From the NCBI GenBank assembly GCA_036525975.1, contig DATCZK010000047.1, positions 1 through 6,173 on the forward strand: 6,173 nucleotides of DNA, given 5' to 3'. Under the pieces are notes generated by a model that did no database searches, was not told where the DNA came from, and saw only the letters and a list, made by a program, of their open reading frames with translations. A program made the translations under genes and the position numbers. The DNA comes from Quisquiliibacterium sp036525975 (lineage in GTDB: Bacteria > Pseudomonadota > Gammaproteobacteria > Burkholderiales > Burkholderiaceae_E). This document shows, in pieces, positions 1 to 5,958 of the stretch; positions within the stretch are counted from its first letter, which is position 1; each line of letters opens with the position of its first letter.

Positions 1-31
1 CAACGTAGTTGGATGTGCCTTCGAATCGCAT
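1..31 (-). CDS. MoxR-family AAA ATPase, N-terminal fragment (cut by window edge)
   Basis: Only the first ten codons lie in the window. They start at an ATG at 29-31 on the minus strand and read MRFEGTSNYV. This closely resembles the conserved N-terminus I recall for MoxR-type AAA ATPases of betaproteobacteria, where a YVAT-DL stretch and a GEPGTGKT Walker A motif normally follow. MoxR ATPases act as chaperones, often with a VWA-domain partner, in maturing metalloenzymes and membrane complexes. The gene diverges from the cytochrome genes across about 200 bp. An AGG lies 4 nt before the ATG as a weak ribosome binding site. The call rests on ten residues and on family memory, so it is tentative. 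The Walker A motif would lie outside the window. Confidence 0.6.
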   Translation of the reverse strand, partial: MRFEGTSNYV

Positions 32-61
32 GGGCCTGGGGGCGCGGAGAATGGTCGGCGC

Positions 62-67
62 AGTATA
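62..67 (-). promoter_or_regulatory. Possible -10 box for the leftward MoxR-type gene
   Basis: Read on the minus strand these bases are TATACT, a 5/6 match to the sigma70 -10 consensus. It is one of the few AT-rich spots in a GC-rich spacer. It would start transcription near position 55, about 24 nt ahead of the ATG at 31. I found no convincing -35 at the usual 16-18 bp spacing, so this is a weak call. Confidence 0.3.
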
Positions 68-99
68 CGGGAAGGCCAGGCAGCAAGCCCCGACAGCGA

Positions 100-119
100 G
101 GCTCCGGGTTCCCGGGGCC
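100..119. repeat. Imperfect 20-bp inverted repeat between the divergent genes
   Basis: GGCTCCGGG and CCCGGGGCC are arranged around a central TT. The arms pair throughout except for one T-G position. The element lies between the proposed leftward -10 (62-67) and the proposed rightward -35 (132-137), so neither proposed transcript would include it. That makes a protein-binding dyad as plausible as an RNA hairpin. GC-rich palindromes also arise by chance at this base composition. Confidence 0.3.
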
Positions 120-131
120 ACGCGGCCCAAC

Positions 132-160
132 TGGACCGCTCCGGGCCGCTCCGCTAGAAT
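132..160 (+). promoter_or_regulatory. Candidate sigma70-type promoter for the cytochrome c - rraA genes
   Basis: TGGACC at 132-137 matches the -35 consensus at 4 of 6 positions. TAGAAT at 155-160 matches the -10 consensus at 5 of 6. The spacer is exactly 17 bp. Transcription would start near 167, leaving a leader of about 68 nt before the ATG at 235. This is the strongest promoter-like pair I see in the spacer. Confidence 0.5.
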
Positions 161-163
161 GCC

Positions 164-180
164 GCCTTCGCGCCGAAGGC
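164..180 (+). other. Perfect 7-bp stem, 3-nt loop hairpin at the presumed transcript start
   Basis: GCCTTCG (164-170) and CGAAGGC (174-180) are perfect inverted copies separated by CGC. The hairpin sits just downstream of the proposed -10 box, at or immediately after the expected transcription start. No T-run follows, so it is not a normal intrinsic terminator. It could be an operator at +1 or a 5'-end stem protecting the mRNA. Its role is inferred only from position. Confidence 0.4.
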
Positions 181-192
181 TCAGCGCGCGCC

Positions 193-214
193 GGTCCGGG
201 CGTTATTCCGGGCC
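193..214 (+). other. Second leader hairpin upstream of the first cytochrome gene
   Basis: GGTCCGG (193-199) can pair with CCGGGCC (208-214), with one T-G wobble and an 8-nt loop rich in A and T. It ends 20 nt before the ATG at 235. No T-tract follows. The pairing is real in sequence terms, but a function is unproven and the base composition favours chance stems. Confidence 0.25.
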
Positions 215-234
215 ATCAAGACTTCCGGGTGGAT

Positions 235-546
235 ATGTTCATCAAGACGGTGTTCGTTGCCGCGGTTGCGTTTGCCCCCTTCGCAGTTGCTGCGCAGGGC
301 AGCGCCGACGCCGCGCGGTCGAAGGTTTCGATGTGTGTCGGGTGTCACGGAATTCCGGGTTACAAGACCGCGTTCCCGGTCGTCTACTCGGTGCCCAAGA
401 TCGGCGGACAGACTGCCAAGTACATCGAGAACGCCCTGATCGCGTACCGCAAGGGCGAGCGCAGCCACCCCTCGATGCGCGGCATCGCGGGCAGCCTGTC
501 GGATCAGGACATCGCCGACCTCGCCGCCTACTACGGCACGAAGTGA
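235..546 (+). CDS. Small exported class I c-type cytochrome (monohaem)
   Basis: This is a 103-residue protein, predicted to be a periplasmic electron carrier with one covalently bound haem c. Residues 1-20 form a Sec signal peptide: one Lys, then a hydrophobic core ending in FAVAA. The haem-attachment motif is CVGCH, with Cys34, Cys37 and the axial His38. Met81, in HPSMRGIAGSLSD, is the likely sixth ligand, and the C-terminal helix reads DIADLAAYY. The fold resembles half of a c4-type dihaem cytochrome. The ATG at 235 was chosen because the signal peptide begins exactly there; upstream in-frame sequence is not protein-like. GGGTGG just before the ATG is a poor ribosome binding site. A second cytochrome gene follows 14 bp downstream. 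The redox partner cannot be named from sequence. Confidence 0.88.
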   Translation: MFIKTVFVAAVAFAPFAVAAQGSADAARSKVSMCVGCHGIPGYKTAFPVVYSVPKIGGQTAKYIENALIAYRKGERSHPSMRGIAGSLSDQDIADLAAYYGTK

Positions 547-560
547 ACCGGACGACGAGC

Positions 561-905
561 ATGAAACGCATCACCGAAAGCCTCACCGTGGCCGCGATCG
601 CCGGCTTGGCCGCGCTTGCCGCAACCACCGCGTCGGCGGCCGATCTGGCGAAGGGACGCGAGAAGGCCGAACAGGTCTGCGCCGCGTGCCACGGCAAGGA
701 CGGCAACACGCCGGTCGACCCGTCGTACCCGCGCCTCGCCGGCCAGCACGCCGATTATCTCTACCGGGCGCTGCTCGGCTACAAGGACGAGTCGCGCAAG
801 AACGCGATCATGGGCGCAATGGCCAAGCCGCTCACGAACGACGAGATGCGCGACCTCGCCGCTTACTACGCGAGCCTTCCGGGCCAGCTGCTCAGCAAGA
901 AGTAG
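561..905 (+). CDS. Exported c-type cytochrome, c4/c5-like (monohaem)
   Basis: This is a 114-residue second cytochrome c. Residues 1-26 are a signal peptide with KR near the start, an Ala/Leu-rich core and a likely cleavage after ASA. The haem motif is CAACH (Cys40, Cys43, axial His44). Met84 in NAIMGAM aligns with Met81 of the preceding cytochrome and is the probable distal ligand; Met87 is an alternative. The end reads MRDLAAYYASLPG, the usual last helix. Together the two genes look like the two halves of a dihaem c4 cytochrome carried as separate proteins, though each has its own signal peptide. The 14-bp gap upstream and 10-bp gap downstream point to one transcript with the flanking genes. 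The ribosome binding site before the ATG at 561 is weak (GACGAG). The specific electron-transfer partner is unknown. Confidence 0.9.
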   Translation: MKRITESLTVAAIAGLAALAATTASAADLAKGREKAEQVCAACHGKDGNTPVDPSYPRLAGQHADYLYRALLGYKDESRKNAIMGAMAKPLTNDEMRDLAAYYASLPGQLLSKK

Positions 906-915
906 CGAGCCGGTC

Positions 916-1413
916 ATGGACCGGATTCCCACCGCCGATCTGTGCGACGCGAACGAGGTCTCGCTCGCGGACGGCAGCCTGCGTGTCGTGCCACCGGTGT
1001 TCAGCAGCTACTCCGCGGTCTCGGCCTTCGCCGGCCCCGTGACCACGATCCGGTGCTTCGAGGACAACGCCCTGGTGCGCTCGACGCTCGAGCAGGCGGG
1101 CGAGGGCCGCGTGCTGGTGGTCGACGGCGGCGGGAGCACGCGCTGCGCGCTGGTGGGCGGGAACCTCGGCCAGTTCGCGCAGGACAACGGCTGGGCGGGG
1201 GTCGTGGTCTACGGTTGCGTTCGCGACACGCCCGAGCTGCGCCAGTGCAAGGCGGGAATTCGCGCGCTCGCTTCGAACCCCAGGCGCGGCGCCAAGCGCG
1301 GGGGCGGGCAGCGCGACGTGCCGGTGGAGATCGCCGGCGTGCGCGTCGAACCCGGCCACTGGTGCTACGCGGATGCCGACGGCATCCTGATCTCGGATCG
1401 CGCGCTCGCTTGA
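916..1413 (+). CDS. rraA: RraA-family protein (RNase E activity regulator / aldolase-like fold)
   Basis: This 165-residue protein is close to the usual RraA length (about 160). Recognisable blocks are TADLCDANE (6-14), IRCFEDNALV (45-54), VLVVDGGGSTRCALVGG (66-82), NGWAGVVVYGCVRD (91-104) and CYADADGILIS (150-160). E. coli RraA binds RNase E and lowers its activity. Relatives with a D-X20-R-D signature are metal-dependent hydroxymethyl-oxoglutarate aldolases or oxaloacetate decarboxylases. Here Arg103 and Asp104 of the signature are kept, but the first Asp is Gly82 (GGN where relatives have GDN). The cellular role, RNase E control or aldolase activity, cannot be settled from sequence. The gene starts 10 bp after the second cytochrome and is probably co-transcribed with it. 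The start codon has no strong ribosome binding site but matches the family N-terminus. Confidence 0.88.
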   Translation: MDRIPTADLCDANEVSLADGSLRVVPPVFSSYSAVSAFAGPVTTIRCFEDNALVRSTLEQAGEGRVLVVDGGGSTRCALVGGNLGQFAQDNGWAGVVVYGCVRDTPELRQCKAGIRALASNPRRGAKRGGGQRDVPVEIAGVRVEPGHWCYADADGILISDRALA

Positions 1414-1419
1414 CCGAAG

Positions 1420-1449
1420 CGCCCGGCTGACCGCGAATCGGCCCGGGCG
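1420..1449. terminator. Weak hairpin in the convergent rraA / moeA gap
   Basis: CGCCCGG (1420-1426) pairs perfectly with CCGGGCG (1443-1449) around a 16-nt loop that can itself form a 3-bp CCG/CGG stem. It occupies most of the 42-bp gap between two converging stop codons, where a bidirectional terminator is expected. Neither strand has a T-tract, so intrinsic termination would be poor. This is a positional guess. Confidence 0.3.
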
Positions 1450-1455
1450 GCGCGC

Positions 1456-2727
1456 TCAGACCAGGCCGTCGAAGGCCAGGCAGTCGACCAGGTCTCCGGC
1501 CTTCACGGCCCCGAGGTCGTGGCCGAGCACGATGATGCAGTCGGCCTGCGACATCGAGCGCAGCACCCCCGATCCCTGCGTGCCCACCGTGCCCACCTGC
1601 ATCGAACCGTCGGGCCCGTGCTCGAGGATGCCGCGCTGGTACTCGGTGCGCCCGGGGCGCTTGCGGATGTCAGCGAGCGCGCGCGCGCGCAGCAGCGGAG
1701 CGGGCTTCACCGTGGCGCCCGACATCCGCAGCAGCGCCTCGCGCGCGAAGAAGTAGAAGGTGATCATCACGGCCACCGGATTCCCGGGCAGGCCGAAGTA
1801 GCAGGCGTTGCCCACGCGGCCGAAGGCCATCGGCCGCCCCGGCCGCATCGCGATCTTCCAGAACGCGACGTCGCCCAGGCGCGCCATCACCTCGCGCGTG
1901 AAGTCGGCTTCGCCCACCGACACGCCGCCCGAAGAAATGACCGCGTCGGCACTCTCGCCGGCCACGCGCATCGCCTGCTCGAGCGCATCGCGCCGGTCGG
2001 GCACGACGCCCATGTCGATCAGCTCCACGTCGAGCCGGCGCAGCATCCCGTAGAGCGTGTAGCGGTTGCTGTCGTAGACCTCGCCGGCGGCCAGCGGCTC
2101 GCCGATCGAGCGAAGCTCGTCGCCGGTGGAGAAGAAGGCCACGCGCAGGCGTCGGCGCACCGCCACTTCGGCGATTCCCAGCGACGCGAGCAGGCCCAGG
2201 TCGGCGGGCGACACGACACGACCCGCAGCCAGCGCGGCGCGCCCGGCGCTCAGGTCTTCGCCGCGCAGGCGCCGGTTCTGCCCCTTCGCCTGCCCCGCGG
2301 GGATCGCCACCGTGTGCGCGTCCACGCGCACGATTTCCTGCACCACGACGGTGTCGCAATCGGCGGGCATGACGGCGCCGGTCATCACGCGCACCGCCTC
2401 GCCGCTGGCGAGCGCACCGGTGAACGGCTTGCCCGCGAATGCCGTGCCCGCAACGCGCATCGAGGTCTCGCCGCCTTCCTCGAGATCGCGCCAGCGCACC
2501 GCGAACCCGTCCATTGCCGAGTTGTCGTGCGCGGGCACGTCGATCGGCGAGACCACGTCGGCGGCGAGCACGCGCCCCAGAGCGGCGCGGATCGCCACGC
2601 GCTCCACCGCCTGCACCGGCGATACGAAGCGCTCGATCACCCGCCGCGCGTCGGCCACCCGCATCGCGTCGGGGTCGTAGTCGTCGAGGCAGCTCACCGC
2701 CTGCGCCAGCGTGGGTCGTGTGCTCAT
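1456..2727 (-). CDS. moeA: Molybdopterin molybdotransferase MoeA
   Basis: This 423-residue cytoplasmic enzyme inserts molybdate into adenylylated molybdopterin to make the molybdenum cofactor. Family motifs run in order: DNSAMDGFAV (68-77), TGAVMP (116-121), GEDLSAG (156-162), STGDEL (200-205), SSGGVSVGEAD (265-275), KIAMRPGRP (291-299) and GLPGNP (312-317). Asp73, Glu204, Asp244, Asp275, Pro314 and Pro317 line up with residues I recall as functionally important in E. coli MoeA (D59, E188, D228, D259, P298, P301). The C-terminal beta domain ends in AGDLVDCLAF. Length is normal. The ATG overlaps the mobA stop as ATGA, and a GAGG lies 4 nt upstream, suggesting translational coupling. It is the last gene of the leftward moaA-fdhD-mobA-moeA operon. 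Confidence 0.96.
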   Translation of the reverse strand: MSTRPTLAQAVSCLDDYDPDAMRVADARRVIERFVSPVQAVERVAIRAALGRVLAADVVSPIDVPAHDNSAMDGFAVRWRDLEEGGETSMRVAGTAFAGKPFTGALASGEAVRVMTGAVMPADCDTVVVQEIVRVDAHTVAIPAGQAKGQNRRLRGEDLSAGRAALAAGRVVSPADLGLLASLGIAEVAVRRRLRVAFFSTGDELRSIGEPLAAGEVYDSNRYTLYGMLRRLDVELIDMGVVPDRRDALEQAMRVAGESADAVISSGGVSVGEADFTREVMARLGDVAFWKIAMRPGRPMAFGRVGNACYFGLPGNPVAVMITFYFFAREALLRMSGATVKPAPLLRARALADIRKRPGRTEYQRGILEHGPDGSMQVGTVGTQGSGVLRSMSQADCIIVLGHDLGAVKAGDLVDCLAFDGLV

Positions 2728-3320
2728 TGGGCCTCGTGCCGGCTCAGCTCGTCGGGGGTGTTGATGTTGCTGAACGCGGCGTCGTCGTCGAAGTCGACTT
2801 CAACGGTTGGAAAACCCGCATACCACGCGTCGATCTTGCGCCGGCCGGTGGCGAGGAAGTCGCGAAGGCTTCCGTGCAGCGACACGCTCAACAACAGGAA
2901 CACCGGGTGCGCCTGCCCGGCGGTGCGCGCAACTGCGAGCGCAACCCGCTCGCGGTCGATTGCCTGCGCCATCCTCGAGACGAGGTCGCGCGGTATGAAC
3001 GGCGTGTCGCACGGCGTGGTCGCGAGGTAGGGCGTGCGGCAGCGGGCGAGGCAGGCTTCGATGCCGGCGAGCGGGCCCGCGAAGCCTTCGATCGAATCCG
3101 CAACGACCGGGTATCCGAAGGCGGCGTAGCGCTCGCGGTTGCGGTTGGCGTTCACGATCAGCGGCCCCACCTGCGGCGCGAAGCGCTCGATCACGTGGGC
3201 CGCGAGCGGGCGGCCGCGCAACGGCTCCAGGCCCTTGTCCAGGCCGGCTCCGTCGGCGCTCATTCGCCGCCCCATGCCGCCCGCGAGCACGGCGCCGGTG
3301 ATGTCCTCCCGGGCGATCAC
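2724..3320 (-). CDS. mobA: Molybdenum cofactor guanylyltransferase MobA
   Basis: This 198-residue cytoplasmic enzyme transfers GMP from GTP to the molybdenum cofactor, giving the MGD form used by DMSO-reductase-family enzymes such as formate dehydrogenase. Visible motifs are the nucleotide-binding loop LAGGMGRRM (12-20) with Lys29 in DKGL, VVAD (72-75), GPLAGIEACL (82-91), PCDTPFIP (103-110, with Asp105 as the likely Mg ligand), HPVFLL (138-143) and FSNINTPDEL (183-192). The loop between RRM and DKGL is about four residues longer than in E. coli MobA. The start is GTG at 3320, supported by a GAGG 8 nt upstream that overlaps the fdhD stop, and by N-terminal agreement with the family. The 3' end overlaps moeA by 4 bp. 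A related nucleotidyltransferase (MocA) is less likely given the bis-MGD context. Confidence 0.93.
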   Translation of the reverse strand: MIAREDITGAVLAGGMGRRMSADGAGLDKGLEPLRGRPLAAHVIERFAPQVGPLIVNANRNRERYAAFGYPVVADSIEGFAGPLAGIEACLARCRTPYLATTPCDTPFIPRDLVSRMAQAIDRERVALAVARTAGQAHPVFLLLSVSLHGSLRDFLATGRRKIDAWYAGFPTVEVDFDDDAAFSNINTPDELSRHEAQ

Positions 3321-3328
3321 GGCGCGTG

Positions 3329-3332
3329 CCTC
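3329..3332 (-). promoter_or_regulatory. Ribosome binding site that supports the mobA GTG start
   Basis: On the minus strand the fdhD stop codon reads straight into TGAGG. The GAGG core lies 8 nt before the GTG at 3320. This is the best Shine-Dalgarno match in the operon and argues for GTG rather than a downstream start. Its overlap with the fdhD stop suggests that terminating ribosomes pass directly to mobA. Confidence 0.55.
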
Positions 3333-4206
3333 AGGCGTACGCGGTGCCGGCGGCCGCCACGAAGCGGTGGCTGCCCGTGAACAGCAGGTAGTGCTTGCCC
3401 TGGCAGCGGCCGATCATCGTGATCCCGACCCGGTTCGCGATCTCGTGCCCCATCTTCGTGAGACCCGATCGCGAAAGCAGGAAGGGCACGCCCATCTGCG
3501 CGCACTTGATCACCATCTCGCTGGTGAGCCGGCCGGTGGTGTAGAAGATCTTGTCGTCGCCGCTCAGGCCGGCGCGCCACATCCAGCCGGCGATCGCGTC
3601 CACCGCGTTGTGCCGGCCCACGTCCTCCACGAAGCTCAGGATCTCGCCGCGGTCGCTCCCCGCGTTCGAGCACAGCGCGCAGCCGTGCACGGCGCCCGCC
3701 ACCTTGTAGATCGACTCGTGGCGGCGCACGTTGTCCATCACCGCGTAGAGCACCGCCTCGGTGAGCCGTGCCTGCTCGGGCAGGCGCACCGAGTCGACCT
3801 CGTCCATCAGGTCGCCGAACACGGTGCCCTGGCCGCAGCCGGTCGTGACCGTGCGCCGCCCGAGGCGCGACTCGAGTTCGGCGCCGGCGTCGTCCCACAG
3901 CGTCTTGCCGGTGTCGCGCAGCCGGCGCGAGGTGATCGCCACCGCGTCCACGTCCCAGTCCACCTGCACCGCCGCGAGCTCGTCGATCGAGCGCACGAGG
4001 CGCTGGTTGCGCAGGTAGCCCAGCGCGAGGTGCTCGGGGGCGGCGCCCAGCGTCATCAGCGTGACCAGCTCGCGCTTGTCGAGGTAGATCGTGAGCGGGT
4101 GCTCGCCGGCGATCGGGGTGGGCACGTGCTCGCCGCGCTCGTTCACCGCGTCGACCGTGTACGTGGTCGGTCGCGCGTTGTCGCTGATCTCCAGCACGGG
4201 GGGCAT
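3331..4206 (-). CDS. fdhD: Formate dehydrogenase accessory sulfurtransferase FdhD, variant cysteine layout
   Basis: This 291-residue protein belongs to the FdhD family. In E. coli FdhD passes sulfur from the desulfurase IscS to the Mo-bisMGD cofactor so that formate dehydrogenase becomes active. Conserved parts are ALGYLRNQRLV (61-71), TTGCGQG (121-127), EDVGRHNAVD (194-203), TGRLTSEMVIK (224-234) and GRCQGKHYLLFTG (266-278). E. coli has CGVC, with both cysteines required. Here only Cys124 remains at that place and Gly127 replaces the second cysteine. A separate pair, Cys176 and Cys179, occurs in HGCALC where E. coli reads HAAAW. The ATG at 4206 has no clear ribosome binding site, but an upstream extension would run through moaA. 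Gaps are 17 bp to moaA and 10 bp to mobA. The family call is firm; the exact mechanism of this form is not. Confidence 0.93.
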   Translation of the reverse strand: MPPVLEISDNARPTTYTVDAVNERGEHVPTPIAGEHPLTIYLDKRELVTLMTLGAAPEHLALGYLRNQRLVRSIDELAAVQVDWDVDAVAITSRRLRDTGKTLWDDAGAELESRLGRRTVTTGCGQGTVFGDLMDEVDSVRLPEQARLTEAVLYAVMDNVRRHESIYKVAGAVHGCALCSNAGSDRGEILSFVEDVGRHNAVDAIAGWMWRAGLSGDDKIFYTTGRLTSEMVIKCAQMGVPFLLSRSGLTKMGHEIANRVGITMIGRCQGKHYLLFTGSHRFVAAAGTAYA

Positions 4207-4223
4207 GGCGCGCGGCGCGGGCG

Positions 4224-5327
<1,104 letters not shown>

Positions 5328-5338
5328 CGGGATGCCGT

Positions 5339-5344
5339 TATGAT
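5339..5344 (+). promoter_or_regulatory. Candidate -10 box for the rightward DUF3305 gene
   Basis: TATGAT matches the -10 consensus at 5 of 6 positions. It lies in the 46-bp gap between the moaA and DUF3305 start codons. Transcription would begin near 5351, giving a leader of about 23 nt. The matching -35 would have to lie inside the first codons of moaA, and only poor matches (TTCCGT near 5314-5319) are there. The leftward promoter for moaA is not clear: only weak 4/6 matches are visible. Confidence 0.35.
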
Positions 5345-5348
5345 GCGG

Positions 5349-5373
5349 CGAATCTTAGCAAGTCGGTGATTCG
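5349..5373. repeat. Perfect 6-bp inverted repeat abutting the DUF3305 start codon
   Basis: CGAATC (5349-5354) and GATTCG (5368-5373) are exact inverted copies separated by 13 bp. Their centres are 19 bp apart, about two helical turns. The right arm ends immediately before the ATG at 5374 and the left arm begins at the presumed transcription start. The position fits an operator for a dimeric regulator serving both divergent units. I could not match it to a known box such as FNR (TTGAT-N4-ATCAA), and chance is possible. Confidence 0.35.
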
Positions 5374-5958
5374 ATGACCCAGCCCGCGACGATGGAATCG
5401 AGCGATGGCGCCGGCGGCGCGCCCGAGCCGTTGCAGCGCGTCGACCCGATTCCGGTGAGGGTCGCGTTCGAGGCGGCGCCGTCGCAGGTGGGCGGCTGGC
5501 GGCTGGGCGCGGTCGAGCCGGGAGACGAAGGCGACCCGCTGCGCATCGAGCTGCACCGCGACGAGGCCCAGGGCTATTACCTGAACGTGACCACCGCCGA
5601 GCCGTCGATCTTCGTGCTGTGGCGCCTCGCGGCCGGGCAACCGGCTGCGGTCGCGGTCACGCTGAGCTACGACGAGGCCGGACGGTGGATGGACGGGGGC
5701 GAGATGGTCGACCGCGTGCCGATGCCGGGCGAGATGGCGGCCTGGCTGGCCGAGTACGTGCAGTTGCACTACCGGCCCGAGAAGGCGCGCAAGCGCCGCG
5801 GCGCGAAGCCTTCGTTCATGCGGCGCGAAGAGTTCGCGGCGATGGCCGAGCGCGAGGCGGCGGGCGGCGCCCGGGCGCTCGACGTGAACGGCGACGCCAA
5901 GCGCGACGCGAACGGCAACGTGAACCGCAATCCAAGGCCGGACGCCGGCAGGCGATGA
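5374..5958 (+). CDS. DUF3305 domain protein, formate dehydrogenase-associated
   Basis: This 194-residue protein has no signal peptide or membrane segment and is probably cytoplasmic. The central part (about residues 26-137) resembles DUF3305, a family I know from formate dehydrogenase gene clusters. Key stretches are LHRDEAQGYYLNVT (60-73), PSIFVLWRL (77-85), VTLSYDEAGRWMDGGE (95-110), VPMPGEMAAW (115-124) and HYRPEKARKRR (132-142). The function of the family is not established to my knowledge. After the domain come a basic stretch, a short helix-like part and a low-complexity Asn/Asp/Arg tail (170-194). The ATG at 5374 lacks a clear ribosome binding site; the Met at residue 7 (5392) is an alternative start. 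The stop overlaps the next start as ATGA. It diverges from moaA, consistent with a role in assembling a molybdenum enzyme. Confidence 0.82.
   Translation: MTQPATMESSDGAGGAPEPLQRVDPIPVRVAFEAAPSQVGGWRLGAVEPGDEGDPLRIELHRDEAQGYYLNVTTAEPSIFVLWRLAAGQPAAVAVTLSYDEAGRWMDGGEMVDRVPMPGEMAAWLAEYVQLHYRPEKARKRRGAKPSFMRREEFAAMAEREAAGGARALDVNGDAKRDANGNVNRNPRPDAGRR
5881..5928 (+). repeat. Two tandem 24-bp units in the tail of the DUF3305 gene
   Basis: The units 5881-5904 and 5905-5928 agree at 19 of 24 positions and encode DVNGDAKR and DANGNVNR. They form most of the polar C-terminal tail, beyond the conserved domain. They look like a recent in-frame duplication in a disordered tail. The tail is likely dispensable, but this is not shown. 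Confidence 0.5.

Noticed and set aside
164..180. Hairpin read as an intrinsic terminator
   Set aside because: The stem is perfect, but no T-run follows on either strand and it sits just downstream of a good -10 box.
9..234. In-frame upstream extensions of the two cytochromes toward the left edge
   Set aside because: Both cytochromes have clear signal peptides starting at their own ATGs (235 and 561). The upstream translations are Arg/Pro/Gly-rich, cross a promoter-like region, and one runs through the other cytochrome out of frame.
1519..3030. Long open frame on the plus strand opposite moeA and mobA
   Set aside because: It is antisense to two well-conserved genes. Its translation is rich in His, Arg and Ala with no recognisable motif, which is typical of the complement of high-GC coding sequence.
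5349..5373. FNR/CRP-type site at the divergent promoter
   Set aside because: The arms CGAATC and GATTCG with a 13-bp spacer do not fit TTGAT-N4-ATCAA or TGTGA-N6-TCACA, so no regulator was named.
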